Under the pieces are notes generated by a model. The model was not told the origin of the DNA. It made no database searches and worked only from the letters and a program-made list of their open reading frames with translations. A stretch of DNA of 12,983 nt from Crocinitomicaceae bacterium (lineage in GTDB: Bacteria > Bacteroidota > Bacteroidia > Flavobacteriales_D > Crocinitomicaceae): NCBI GenBank assembly GCA_024643585.1, contig JAHEMP010000034.1:1-12983 (forward strand). Direction: 5' to 3'. Of the stretch, positions 1-6,698 are shown piece after piece. The stretch's first letter is position 1, and each line of letters begins with the position of its first letter. A program made the position numbers and the translations under genes.

Positions 1-99
1 ACTTAAACAAGCATTTTTTAAACCTTTTTTAAATTTATTTATAACACCATTTCAAAACCTATGAATATCACCACGTTATATCCAATAATTTATTTGAAA
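1..99. other. AT-rich non-coding edge downstream of pfkA
   Basis: This stretch lies beyond the pfkA stop codon and is very A/T-rich. No convincing reading frame, hairpin terminator or repeat is visible. One plus-strand frame is open from base 2 to a stop at 62-64, but its composition is low-complexity and it cannot be told from chance. Confidence 0.5.
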
Positions 100-1080
100 T
101 CAGAAATGAGTTCGGAGAGAATCTAGCAAAATTAGTTTTGAAATATCTGGTTTGTCGTGTTGCTTTATACTTTTTTCTATTGGGTGATTGACTAGTTTTT
201 CTCCATTGATGCCAATCATTCTGTTCGTTTCACCAGAAATTAGAAGATTTACCGCGTGAACGCCCATTTGGGTAGCCATAATTCTATCCTTTACAGATGG
301 ACTGCCACCTCTTTGAATGTGACCAAGGACACTATATCGTAATTCATATTCTTGAAGAAAAGGCTTCACCTTGTCCATTATTTCTTTTGCACCCCCGGCA
401 TCATCACCTTCTGCGACAATAACAATTGTACTTCTCTTGCCTTTATTACTATTTTTTATGTTAGCTACTAATTCTTCCAAATCTGTAACTTCTTCTGGAA
501 TTAAAGCAATTTCAGCTCCAGAGGCAATTGCACTATTCAAGGCAATAAAGCCTGCGTCTCTACCCATAACTTCTATGAAGAATATTCTATGGTGACTGGT
601 AGCCGTATCTCTTATTTTATCCACAGCAGAAACGACTGTGTTTAAGGCGGAATCATATCCAATCGTATGATCCGTACCAAAAATATCATTATCAATAGTG
701 CCAGGTATACCTATAACGGCAATATCCATTTCTTTTGTCAATTGGTTGGCTCCAGCAAAACTTCCATCTCCACCAATGACAACAAGGCCATTAATTTGTA
801 ATTTCTGAAGATTGTCAATTGCTTTCTTCCTTCCTGAGACAGTCAAGAAATCCTTTGATCGAGCAGTCCCCAAAATTGTGCCGCCGTATTGAATAATATT
901 GTCAACATCAGAGTAACTCATCTTTCGGATACGTCCTTCAATCATGCCCTGATAACCATCTTCAACACCAAAAACTTCAATTTTATTATTCAATGCACAT
1001 TTGACAATCGCTCTAATGCACGCGTTCATACCTGGTGAATCTCCTCCCGAGGTCAATAAAGCAATTTTACTTAGTTTCAT
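100..1080 (-). CDS. pfkA: ATP-dependent 6-phosphofructokinase
   Basis: Catalyses ATP-dependent phosphorylation of fructose 6-phosphate to fructose 1,6-bisphosphate, the committed step of glycolysis, in the cytoplasm. The 326-residue product has the usual bacterial PfkA length. Visible motifs are the N-terminal GGDSPGMNA nucleotide loop (12-20), GGDGS (103-107), PGTIDND with the catalytic Asp130 and Asp132 (126-132), MGR (172-174) and HIQRGGSP (254-261) of the sugar-phosphate site. Gly in GGDGS and Gly in PGTIDND are the residues expected in ATP-using enzymes; PPi-dependent relatives carry Asp and Lys at these places. The start ATG precedes a standard beta strand (KIALLTSGGD), so no upstream extension is needed. 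It is a single gene here, divergent from the sigma-factor unit across 76 bases; no partner glycolytic gene fits in the remaining 99 bases. Confidence 0.97.
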   Translation of the reverse strand: MKLSKIALLTSGGDSPGMNACIRAIVKCALNNKIEVFGVEDGYQGMIEGRIRKMSYSDVDNIIQYGGTILGTARSKDFLTVSGRKKAIDNLQKLQINGLVVIGGDGSFAGANQLTKEMDIAVIGIPGTIDNDIFGTDHTIGYDSALNTVVSAVDKIRDTATSHHRIFFIEVMGRDAGFIALNSAIASGAEIALIPEEVTDLEELVANIKNSNKGKRSTIVIVAEGDDAGGAKEIMDKVKPFLQEYELRYSVLGHIQRGGSPSVKDRIMATQMGVHAVNLLISGETNRMIGINGEKLVNHPIEKSIKQHDKPDISKLILLDSLRTHF

Positions 1081-1156
1081 GAATTCTTTTATTTCTACCG
1101 CAATTTAAATACAATTTTATGGAATAAATAGAAACAATGCATCTATCTTTAAGAGA

Positions 1157-1720
1157 ATGATATTTGGTGTAACAAAATATAGAAAGTATACAGATGAAGA
1201 TTTGGTTAAAGCCTTTTCCAAAAATCAATCACGTGATATTTTACACGTCTTGTTCGAAAGGTATGGACATTTGGTGTTGGGATTATGTCTGAAATACCTC
1301 AAACAAATGGAAGACGCCGAGGATTTATGTAGCGCTATTTTCCAAAAACTGCCTGAATTAATTTTAAAGCACGAAATCCGATATTTTAAATCTTGGTTGT
1401 ATCAAGTTTCAAGGAATGAATGTTTAATGCTTTTGCGAAAGAAAAAACACACAAATATTCCATTAGACAACGTACAACTTCATTGCGAACCGGAAAGCGA
1501 GGCAGAAAATTTATCTAGAGAACAAAATATTACTTCTTTGGAAAAAGCTATGCAGCAATTAAAACCAATTCAACATAGCTGTATATCACTCTTCTACCTT
1601 CAGGAACTGAGTTATGAGCAAATAAGTCTTGAACTCAAGATTTCCGTCAACAAGGTCAAAAGCCACATCCAAAATGGAAAAAGAAATTTAAGAATTAAAC
1701 TCGATAGAAATCATGAATAA
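1157..1720 (+). CDS. ECF-type RNA polymerase sigma factor
   Basis: An alternative sigma factor of the sigma-70 family, extracytoplasmic-function type, directing RNA polymerase to a small regulon. The 187 residues consist of a sigma region 2 (about 31-97: LFERYGHLV helix, an acidic MEDAEDL segment that binds core polymerase, then the FKSWLYQVSRNE promoter-melting part) and a region 4 (about 125-183) ending in a helix-turn-helix with LSYEQISLEL and a recognition helix around VNKVKSHIQNGKRNL. There is no region 1.1 or 3. The gene overlaps the next one by 8 bases, which suggests translational coupling to a partner membrane protein. The start is the first ATG; no in-frame alternative lies close upstream and no clear Shine-Dalgarno site precedes it, as is normal for Bacteroidota. 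The target promoters and the stimulus cannot be deduced. Confidence 0.92.
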   Translation: MIFGVTKYRKYTDEDLVKAFSKNQSRDILHVLFERYGHLVLGLCLKYLKQMEDAEDLCSAIFQKLPELILKHEIRYFKSWLYQVSRNECLMLLRKKKHTNIPLDNVQLHCEPESEAENLSREQNITSLEKAMQQLKPIQHSCISLFYLQELSYEQISLELKISVNKVKSHIQNGKRNLRIKLDRNHE

Positions 1721-2759
1721 GAACGAATTGTATAATCTGCTTTCTGGTAAGAAATCGCTTTCGAAAGAAGAAATCAATTCTTCCATGAAAGACAATAGCA
1801 ATTTTGATACTTCAAACCTAGATAATTTTGAACGCGAAGCTATTGAAGGATGGAAGTCCAGCGGCGCAAATCAGGTCGACACATCACGCGTGTCAGATAA
1901 GCTTGGATTCAATGCTTCAAGATTAAATTTAATTTTAGCCACATTGATTTCTGTAATACTTATCACTGTTCTCATTTGGCCTAATCTTAACAAAGAAATT
2001 GAAAAAGCGAAAAATGAGATAAAACCAACCTATATTGAAAAAACAGATTTATTTATATCCGAAAAATTTGACACACTCTTTGAACAACCAAAAACTATAG
2101 CAATAGAAATCAATTCTTTAAAATCTACTCAAGGAACAAAACCTGTCGTTAATAAAACGGTTGAGGAAACTACTCCTGTTTATCAGATAGATGAATTACC
2201 CATTAAGCCTTTGGGAAACAAAAAAGAACCGATTAAACTAGATACTCGAAAAAAGGTGAAAGAAATATATTTTCACACCTTCAAATTGGTTGATTATAGA
2301 ACTATTCGTAGCAAGCCGACAATCAGCACCAAACAATTGGATTTAACTGGAACGGCCGCTAATCTGGAAAATCAAAATAACAATGAAAATGAAATAGAAT
2401 GGACAACTGTTGAAATTCCTTATATAGACTATATTAATAAAACAATGTATTACATGGACAAAGGGAGTTTAAAAAATGCCTTGTCGCGTTTTGAAATTAT
2501 TCTTGAAAAGTATCCAGATGACATCAATGCTCTATTTTATTCTGGGTTCGCGTTGTACAATTTAGAAGAATATAAAAACGCTCAAAAAAGTTTCGAATTG
2601 GCCTTGCAGAATCCTCTTTCCAATTTTGATGAAGAAACTATGTGGTATTTGGCATTATGCTATGAGAAGGGCGGGGATACAAACAAATCACAAATTTTAT
2701 TTCAATCAATAGCTAAATCGAATTCTTATTATTCTGCCGAAGCGTCCAAAAAACTATGA
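1713..2759 (+). CDS. Membrane-anchored TPR protein, probable sigma-factor partner
   Basis: The 348-residue product starts with a soluble, probably cytoplasmic, segment (1-70) containing FEREAIEGW (39-47). This resembles the F-x-x-x-A-x-E-G motif frequent in Bacteroidota proteins encoded beside ECF sigma factors. One transmembrane helix follows (about 71-90), then a charged linker rich in Lys, Thr and Asn (91-235), and finally two to three TPR-like repeats (about 238-345, with GSLKNALSRFEIILEKYPDD and EEYKNAQKSFELAL). The topology is cytoplasmic N-terminus, periplasmic TPRs. The 8-base overlap with the sigma gene and the layout suggest that it holds or tunes the sigma factor and senses something through the TPR domain. 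No zinc-binding anti-sigma motif (HxxxCxxC) is present, so the anti-sigma role is an inference from context. Confidence 0.75.
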   Translation: MNKNELYNLLSGKKSLSKEEINSSMKDNSNFDTSNLDNFEREAIEGWKSSGANQVDTSRVSDKLGFNASRLNLILATLISVILITVLIWPNLNKEIEKAKNEIKPTYIEKTDLFISEKFDTLFEQPKTIAIEINSLKSTQGTKPVVNKTVEETTPVYQIDELPIKPLGNKKEPIKLDTRKKVKEIYFHTFKLVDYRTIRSKPTISTKQLDLTGTAANLENQNNNENEIEWTTVEIPYIDYINKTMYYMDKGSLKNALSRFEIILEKYPDDINALFYSGFALYNLEEYKNAQKSFELALQNPLSNFDEETMWYLALCYEKGGDTNKSQILFQSIAKSNSYYSAEASKKL

Positions 2760-2833
2760 AAATTTAGGACAATGAAAATATACACTTGCATTTCCATTGA
2801 GAATTTGTTTTCTTTATATGAAATAACATAAAT

Positions 2834-3508
2834 ATGAACTGTATGAAAAGAAATTTACACGCTGGAATATTTTCAGCTTTAGTCGCCTCAATAATGCTAA
2901 GCTCATGCTCGCGTGAGAACTCTGTAGTCTCCAATCATAGTATTCAAAAAAGAAAGTATACGAGCGGTTATCACATTCATTTTAAAGGGCTTAAAAAATC
3001 TCAAAACGAAAAAATTGAAGCTGATGAAAATGTACTTGCTAGCGCAAAAGTTGAGGAGCAAAGTGCAAAAGTTAATTTGGCGGAAAATGAAAACTATCAG
3101 GTTATTAATCAGTCAAACGCTGACGTTGTTTTTGCAACAGAATCAAATTCTAAATTGTCAGCAGATGAAAAAGCTTTAAGAAAAAACGAAAGTCGAAATA
3201 AAAAAGCGATAGTGGATAATTCTGAAGTCTCGTTAGCTGTGAACAAAATCAATAAAAGAGAATTAAAAAGTAGTGTTCATGCTATTAAAAACCTTTCGAA
3301 GAAGAATTACTCTGCTGAGAACAACTCTTCCTCCATTGATCCTATAATTTATATTATACTGTGTATTTTACTTCCTTTTATTGCTGTAGGATTGGCAACA
3401 AATTGGGATGTATTAAAAACTGTTTTAGCGGTTTTACTTACCTTATTGTTTTGGATTCCTGGAATCATTTACGCTTTCATAATTTGTAGTCAAGAAGGAG
3501 TACTATAG
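2834..3508 (+). CDS. Lipoprotein with C-terminal Pmp3/YqaE membrane domain
   Basis: A 224-residue protein with three parts. The N-terminus is a lipoprotein signal with lipobox LSSC (Cys25). The translation start may be the second Met (position 2843), which gives the more usual MKRN opening. Residues 36-50 hold IQKRKYTSGYHIHF, a basic/aromatic motif that I recall from Bacteroidota lipoproteins. A Lys/Glu/Asn-rich low-complexity linker runs from about 52 to 165. Residues 169-220 form two hydrophobic helices resembling the Pmp3/YqaE (UPF0057) family: ILCILLPFIAVGL, then LLTLLFWIPGIIYAFII. Family members are small membrane proteins linked to salt or membrane stress in yeast and plants. The gene is 74 bases downstream of the TPR gene on the same strand, so it may share the sigma unit or belong to its regulon. 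Its function is unknown. Confidence 0.75.
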   Translation: MNCMKRNLHAGIFSALVASIMLSSCSRENSVVSNHSIQKRKYTSGYHIHFKGLKKSQNEKIEADENVLASAKVEEQSAKVNLAENENYQVINQSNADVVFATESNSKLSADEKALRKNESRNKKAIVDNSEVSLAVNKINKRELKSSVHAIKNLSKKNYSAENNSSSIDPIIYIILCILLPFIAVGLATNWDVLKTVLAVLLTLLFWIPGIIYAFIICSQEGVL

Positions 3509-3522
3509 AAATATATGATATT

Positions 3523-3558
3523 AAAAAGCCCGAATGGAAAATCCATTCGGGCTTTTTT
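3523..3558. terminator. Bidirectional intrinsic terminator
   Basis: A perfect 16-bp inverted repeat (3523-3538 with 3542-3557) around a 3-base AAA loop has the core GCCCGAATGGA. It ends in TTTTTT on the plus strand and, because the 5' arm begins with AAAAA, in a T-run on the minus strand too. It lies 15 bases after the lipoprotein stop and 47 bases after the stop of the convergent paaH gene, so it can terminate both units. Confidence 0.93.
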
Positions 3559-3604
3559 ATTTCACCTATAAATCGAATATTTATTGAAAACAATATCCTT
3601 AAAT

Positions 3605-4738
3605 CTATACAGACCTCTTTAATAAGGCATTAGGACGATATCGATCTTCGCCATATTCTGCAAAAAGGTCCTCCAATTGTTTTAAAACTTTTTCTAATCC
3701 TATTTCCTCAGCCCATTCCAACAATCCCTTCGGGTAATTAACACCTTTTGTCATCGCCTTGTCCACATCCTCAGGACTCGCTACTTGCATAAATACAGCA
3801 TCGAATGCCTCATTTATTAGCATAGCAAGAATTCTGTCTAGTATTTTTTGACCTAAAATGGGATCACGATTTGGTTCTGGCAAAACAGTCCCTTCAGCAT
3901 AATTATAAAATCCTCTTCCTGATTTTCGACCATAGAATCCAGCCTCACTATATCTGCGCTGAGTGAATGACGGCTTAAAACGTGGATCAAAATAAAATGC
4001 CGAAAACACCGATTCTGTAACTGCATAATTCACGTCATTTCCTATATAGTCCATTAATGTAAACGGTCCCATTCGGAATCCGCCCAATTCTGTCATGGCC
4101 CAATCTATTGTCGCAAAATCCGCAATACCCTCTTCATAAATACGAAGCGCTTCACCGTAAAATGGTCGTGCCACTCGATTCACAATAAAGCCTGGTGTAT
4201 CTTTACAGACAACAGTTGTCTTTCCCCATGAATCAATTATTTTTTTAGCAGATAACAATACATTATTACTCGTTTGTACCCCGGGAATAATTTCGACTAA
4301 AGGCATTAAGGGGGCTGGATTAAAAAAGTGAATCCCAACAATCCGCTCTGAGTTTTTTAAGGCTGATCCAATAGACGCAATAGACAAAGAAGAGGTGTTA
4401 CTTGCTAAAATACAATCTTTCGAAACAATACTTTCCATCTTAGAAAATACTTGATGTTTCACTTCTAATTTTTCAACTATTGCTTCAATCACCAAACCAC
4501 ATTGCCTGAAATCCTCGAGGTCCTTTGTATATGTAATTCTTCCTTGGATATTAATTTTGTCATCAGCCGAAATTTTATCTTTCTCAACCAAACGAGATAA
4601 AACTTTATCCAAACTGTCTTCGGCTTTATTGAGCATTTCTTGATTCATATCAACCAAAATCGTCTCATGCCCATTTTGTGCTGCCACCTGTGCAATGCCT
4701 GAACCCATAGTTCCGGCGCCTAATATTCCTATTTTCAT
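3605..4738 (-). CDS. paaH: 3-hydroxyacyl-CoA dehydrogenase (PaaH type)
   Basis: NAD-dependent oxidation of a 3-hydroxyacyl-CoA to the 3-oxoacyl-CoA. In phenylacetate degradation the substrate is 3-hydroxyadipyl-CoA. The 377-residue protein has an N-terminal Rossmann fold with GAGTMGSGIA (7-16) and Asp30 at the end of the second strand, which favours NAD over NADP. Candidate catalytic residues are Ser116 in SNTSS, His137 in HFFNP, Glu149 and Asn187. The first C-terminal domain ends near YGRKSGRGFYNY (269-280). A second, shorter C-terminal HCDH-like part follows (about 292-370) with GVNYPKGLLEWAEEIG, typical of PaaH/PaaC enzymes. It is shorter than the roughly 475-residue E. coli PaaH, apparently because the linker between the C-terminal parts is reduced. 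It lies 58 bases after the PaaG gene, in the same G-H order as the E. coli paa operon. A general beta-oxidation role is the alternative. Confidence 0.88.
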   Translation of the reverse strand: MKIGILGAGTMGSGIAQVAAQNGHETILVDMNQEMLNKAEDSLDKVLSRLVEKDKISADDKINIQGRITYTKDLEDFRQCGLVIEAIVEKLEVKHQVFSKMESIVSKDCILASNTSSLSIASIGSALKNSERIVGIHFFNPAPLMPLVEIIPGVQTSNNVLLSAKKIIDSWGKTTVVCKDTPGFIVNRVARPFYGEALRIYEEGIADFATIDWAMTELGGFRMGPFTLMDYIGNDVNYAVTESVFSAFYFDPRFKPSFTQRRYSEAGFYGRKSGRGFYNYAEGTVLPEPNRDPILGQKILDRILAMLINEAFDAVFMQVASPEDVDKAMTKGVNYPKGLLEWAEEIGLEKVLKQLEDLFAEYGEDRYRPNALLKRSV

Positions 4739-4796
4739 TTCGATAATTTGTAAATCGGAGTCTTTACTTTGCCTCTTTTCTTCGGGAGAAAATAGT

Positions 4797-5570
4797 CTAT
4801 TTTCCGATAAAATTTGGTTTTCTCTTCTCTAAAAATGCTTTTGTGCCCTCATTAAAATCATGAGATTGTCCGGCATCCGTTTGTAGTTTTTCTTCAACAG
4901 AAAGTTGATCAGCCAAATTATTGCTTAAAGATTCATTCAATGCTCGTTTTGTAAGCCCAATACCATATGTCGGCATTTGAGCCAAGTTTTCTGAAAGTTC
5001 TTTTACCGTGTCAGCAAAATGCTCATCCGAAATAGCCTTATGAATCATATTCATTGATGCAGCTTCTGTTGCAGCAACTTTTTCACCTGTCATCATCAGT
5101 GCACTGGCTTTCTGGAAACCAATTAACCTAGGCAACATAAAAGTGCCTCCTGAATCTGGGATTAAACCAATTTTTGAAAAAGCTTGAATAAATGAAGCCG
5201 ATTCTTTGGCCAAAACAATATCACAAGCAAGCGCAATGTTTGCACCTGCCCCTGCAGCAACACCATTTACGGCCGCAACAATTGGTTTCTCAATATTTCT
5301 TAATCGAATAATAATTGGGTTATAGTGTTCTCCGACTATAGATTTCAACTCAGGGCCATTTGGGTCTGTTGCCTCCGCTAAATCTTGACCTGCACAAAAA
5401 GCCTTCCCTTCACCTGTAACAACTATACAGCGAACTTCTTCGTCGGCTTCACAATCGTCCAATGCTTTCTGAAAAGCGAAAGCCATATTTTGATTAAAGG
5501 AATTAAAAACTTCAGGACGGTTAAATTTTATCGTAGCAACACCATTTTCTTTAGATACAATAAGTTCCAT
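4797..5570 (-). CDS. paaG: PaaG-type enoyl-CoA isomerase (crotonase fold)
   Basis: A crotonase-superfamily enzyme of 257 residues, close by motif to PaaG, 2-(1,2-epoxy-1,2-dihydrophenyl)acetyl-CoA isomerase. That enzyme turns the ring epoxide of phenylacetyl-CoA into the oxepin before ring opening. The oxyanion hole is formed by AFCAGQD (57-63) and VAAGAGAN (104-111). The two Glu residues of true enoyl-CoA hydratases are absent: the positions hold Asn111 and Phe131. Asp139 in IPDSGG is the acid expected of PaaG and Delta3-Delta2 isomerases. The segment SASFIQAFSKIGLIPDSGG and the C-terminal FNEGTKAFLEKRKPNF are characteristic of PaaG. The gene starts one base after the WYL regulator stop and precedes paaH. 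A crotonase acting in another acyl-CoA pathway cannot be excluded, but plain hydratase activity is unlikely. Confidence 0.88.
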   Translation of the reverse strand: MELIVSKENGVATIKFNRPEVFNSFNQNMAFAFQKALDDCEADEEVRCIVVTGEGKAFCAGQDLAEATDPNGPELKSIVGEHYNPIIIRLRNIEKPIVAAVNGVAAGAGANIALACDIVLAKESASFIQAFSKIGLIPDSGGTFMLPRLIGFQKASALMMTGEKVAATEAASMNMIHKAISDEHFADTVKELSENLAQMPTYGIGLTKRALNESLSNNLADQLSVEEKLQTDAGQSHDFNEGTKAFLEKRKPNFIGK

Positions 5571-5571
5571 T

Positions 5572-6585
5572 TTATAAATTGTAATTTGTAATCATATCAA
5601 CTACACGATCAACAATTTTATCGCGTAGACTTTTTGGCGAAACTACTTCAATTTCCCCACCATAACTCAAAATTTCACGAATTAATTCTTCTGTCACTAT
5701 CACCTTTAAAGAAAACAAGGTCTTTTTTTTGCCCGATTTAACTATTTTTTGTGTGTGGTGGAATGGCTGAGATTCAATGTATTTGGCTGCTATATTGTTG
5801 GCCTTAATCTCAATTCTTTCTGGCTGAGCGTCATATGTTGTGATACCTATTGTATGTTCGAAGAAATTATCCGGTGAAAAGTCGTCCGGAATAATTCCAT
5901 TAGTAGTTGTCACAACCACATTTTCCATGCGCTCCAGGGCATAGGTAATTATTCTCTCCTTCTCATTGTCGAAGGAAATTAAATACCACCTATTTCTATA
6001 CTCTTTAAGCAATAGTGGTGTTACGGTTCTTTCTTTTGATTTATTTGTCGCGAAACTAGTATAATCAAAAGTGATCAATTTAATATTTTGAATTGCCTCA
6101 AGAATACTAGAAAGAAAATGATTCCCTTTTGTACTGATTCCTTTTTCGAATTGGACGTGTTGTTGAATTTTTTCGTCCAATGGATTGGCTGCTATTGTAA
6201 CCCTATCGACTATTTTATCAATCGCATTCCCGAATTGCTTGAACATATCGATATCGCGAAATTGCAACAAGGTTTTTGCAGCGAATTGAATAGCATTTAA
6301 ATCTTCTGAGGTTAAAGGAATATCGTCGAAACTGTAATTTTCGTCATCGTAATAATAGCCTTTTGTGACCTTTGAATATTTTATTGGTGCGTCATGGTCC
6401 ATGCGCATAGCAAACAGGTCTTTTTCTATGGTTGAATCACAGATATTGTGCCCATGACTACTACCATATAATGACTCTTCACAGGCCTCACGTAAATCCC
6501 TTTTTGTTGGATTTGGCCTATACTTGTTGCGAATACAACGATCAATTATCCTGTACCGAATTTGTGCGTTTTTAATCTGAGACAT
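5572..6585 (-). CDS. WYL-domain transcriptional regulator
   Basis: A 337-residue DNA-binding regulator. The N-terminus (about 5-65) is a winged-helix-like segment (RYRIIDRCIRN, then a helix with STIEKDLFAMRMD). The middle is the WYL ligand-sensing domain (about 155-230) with the signature W200-Y201-L202 in RNRWYLISFD. The C-terminal WCX part (about 255-335) contains LSYGGEIEVVSPKSLRDKI. WYL proteins bind small molecules or nucleic acids and act as repressors or activators. Only one base separates its stop from the PaaG start, so it is probably the first gene of an operon with paaG and paaH. It may control these catabolic genes, though the ligand is not known. An 18-bp palindrome lies 45 bases upstream of its start and is a candidate autoregulatory operator. 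Confidence 0.85.
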   Translation of the reverse strand: MSQIKNAQIRYRIIDRCIRNKYRPNPTKRDLREACEESLYGSSHGHNICDSTIEKDLFAMRMDHDAPIKYSKVTKGYYYDDENYSFDDIPLTSEDLNAIQFAAKTLLQFRDIDMFKQFGNAIDKIVDRVTIAANPLDEKIQQHVQFEKGISTKGNHFLSSILEAIQNIKLITFDYTSFATNKSKERTVTPLLLKEYRNRWYLISFDNEKERIITYALERMENVVVTTTNGIIPDDFSPDNFFEHTIGITTYDAQPERIEIKANNIAAKYIESQPFHHTQKIVKSGKKKTLFSLKVIVTEELIREILSYGGEIEVVSPKSLRDKIVDRVVDMITNYNL

Positions 6586-6698
6586 GTCTTAAAGCCTAAA
6601 ATGGAGCTGCAATTTACAATATTTTATCCATACGTAAAAGATTACGTACTGAAAAAATTGAACTTAAATACGGTACTGATTAATTAAAGAAATGCTCT
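6586..6698. other. Intergenic region upstream of the WYL-paa unit
   Basis: A 113-base gap between two minus-strand genes. It should hold the promoter of the WYL-paaG-paaH unit and any end signal of the 480-residue gene. No T-run hairpin is visible, so read-through from the upstream gene is possible. No good TAnnTTTG box is seen. The one clear element is the palindrome at 6631-6648. Confidence 0.5.
6631..6648. promoter_or_regulatory. 18-bp palindrome, candidate operator
   Basis: TACGTAA (6631-6637) and its reverse complement TTACGTA (6642-6648) flank a 4-base AAGA spacer, giving two TACGTA hexamers 12 bases apart. The element lies about 45 bases before the WYL gene start. This is the size and place of a dimeric regulator's site. 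It has no following T-run in either direction, so a terminator is less likely. Which protein binds is unknown; the adjacent WYL regulator is the obvious candidate. Confidence 0.4.

Noticed and set aside
2..64. End of a plus-strand gene entering from the left
   Set aside because: Twenty codons of A/T-rich low-complexity sequence give no support over chance.
371..595. Plus-strand open frame of 74 codons
   Set aside because: It lies wholly inside pfkA on the opposite strand and has no recognisable protein features; it is a shadow of the conserved gene.
1101..1137. Promoter for pfkA (minus-strand TAAAATTG at 1119-1112 with TTG at 1137-1135)
   Set aside because: The -7 box has a mismatch and the spacing is 15, below the usual 17-23, so it is not listed as a feature.
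2834..3508. Surface-export signal after the lipobox Cys
   Set aside because: Residues after Cys25 (SRENS) do not show the acidic run expected of the Bacteroidota lipoprotein export signal.
5385..6300. Two plus-strand frames (5385-5591 and 6088-6300)
   Set aside because: Both lie opposite conserved codons of paaG and the WYL regulator, with no family resemblance.
6631..6648. Palindrome as the terminator of the 480-residue gene
   Set aside because: The stem is only 7 bp, A/T-rich, and no T-run follows on the minus strand.
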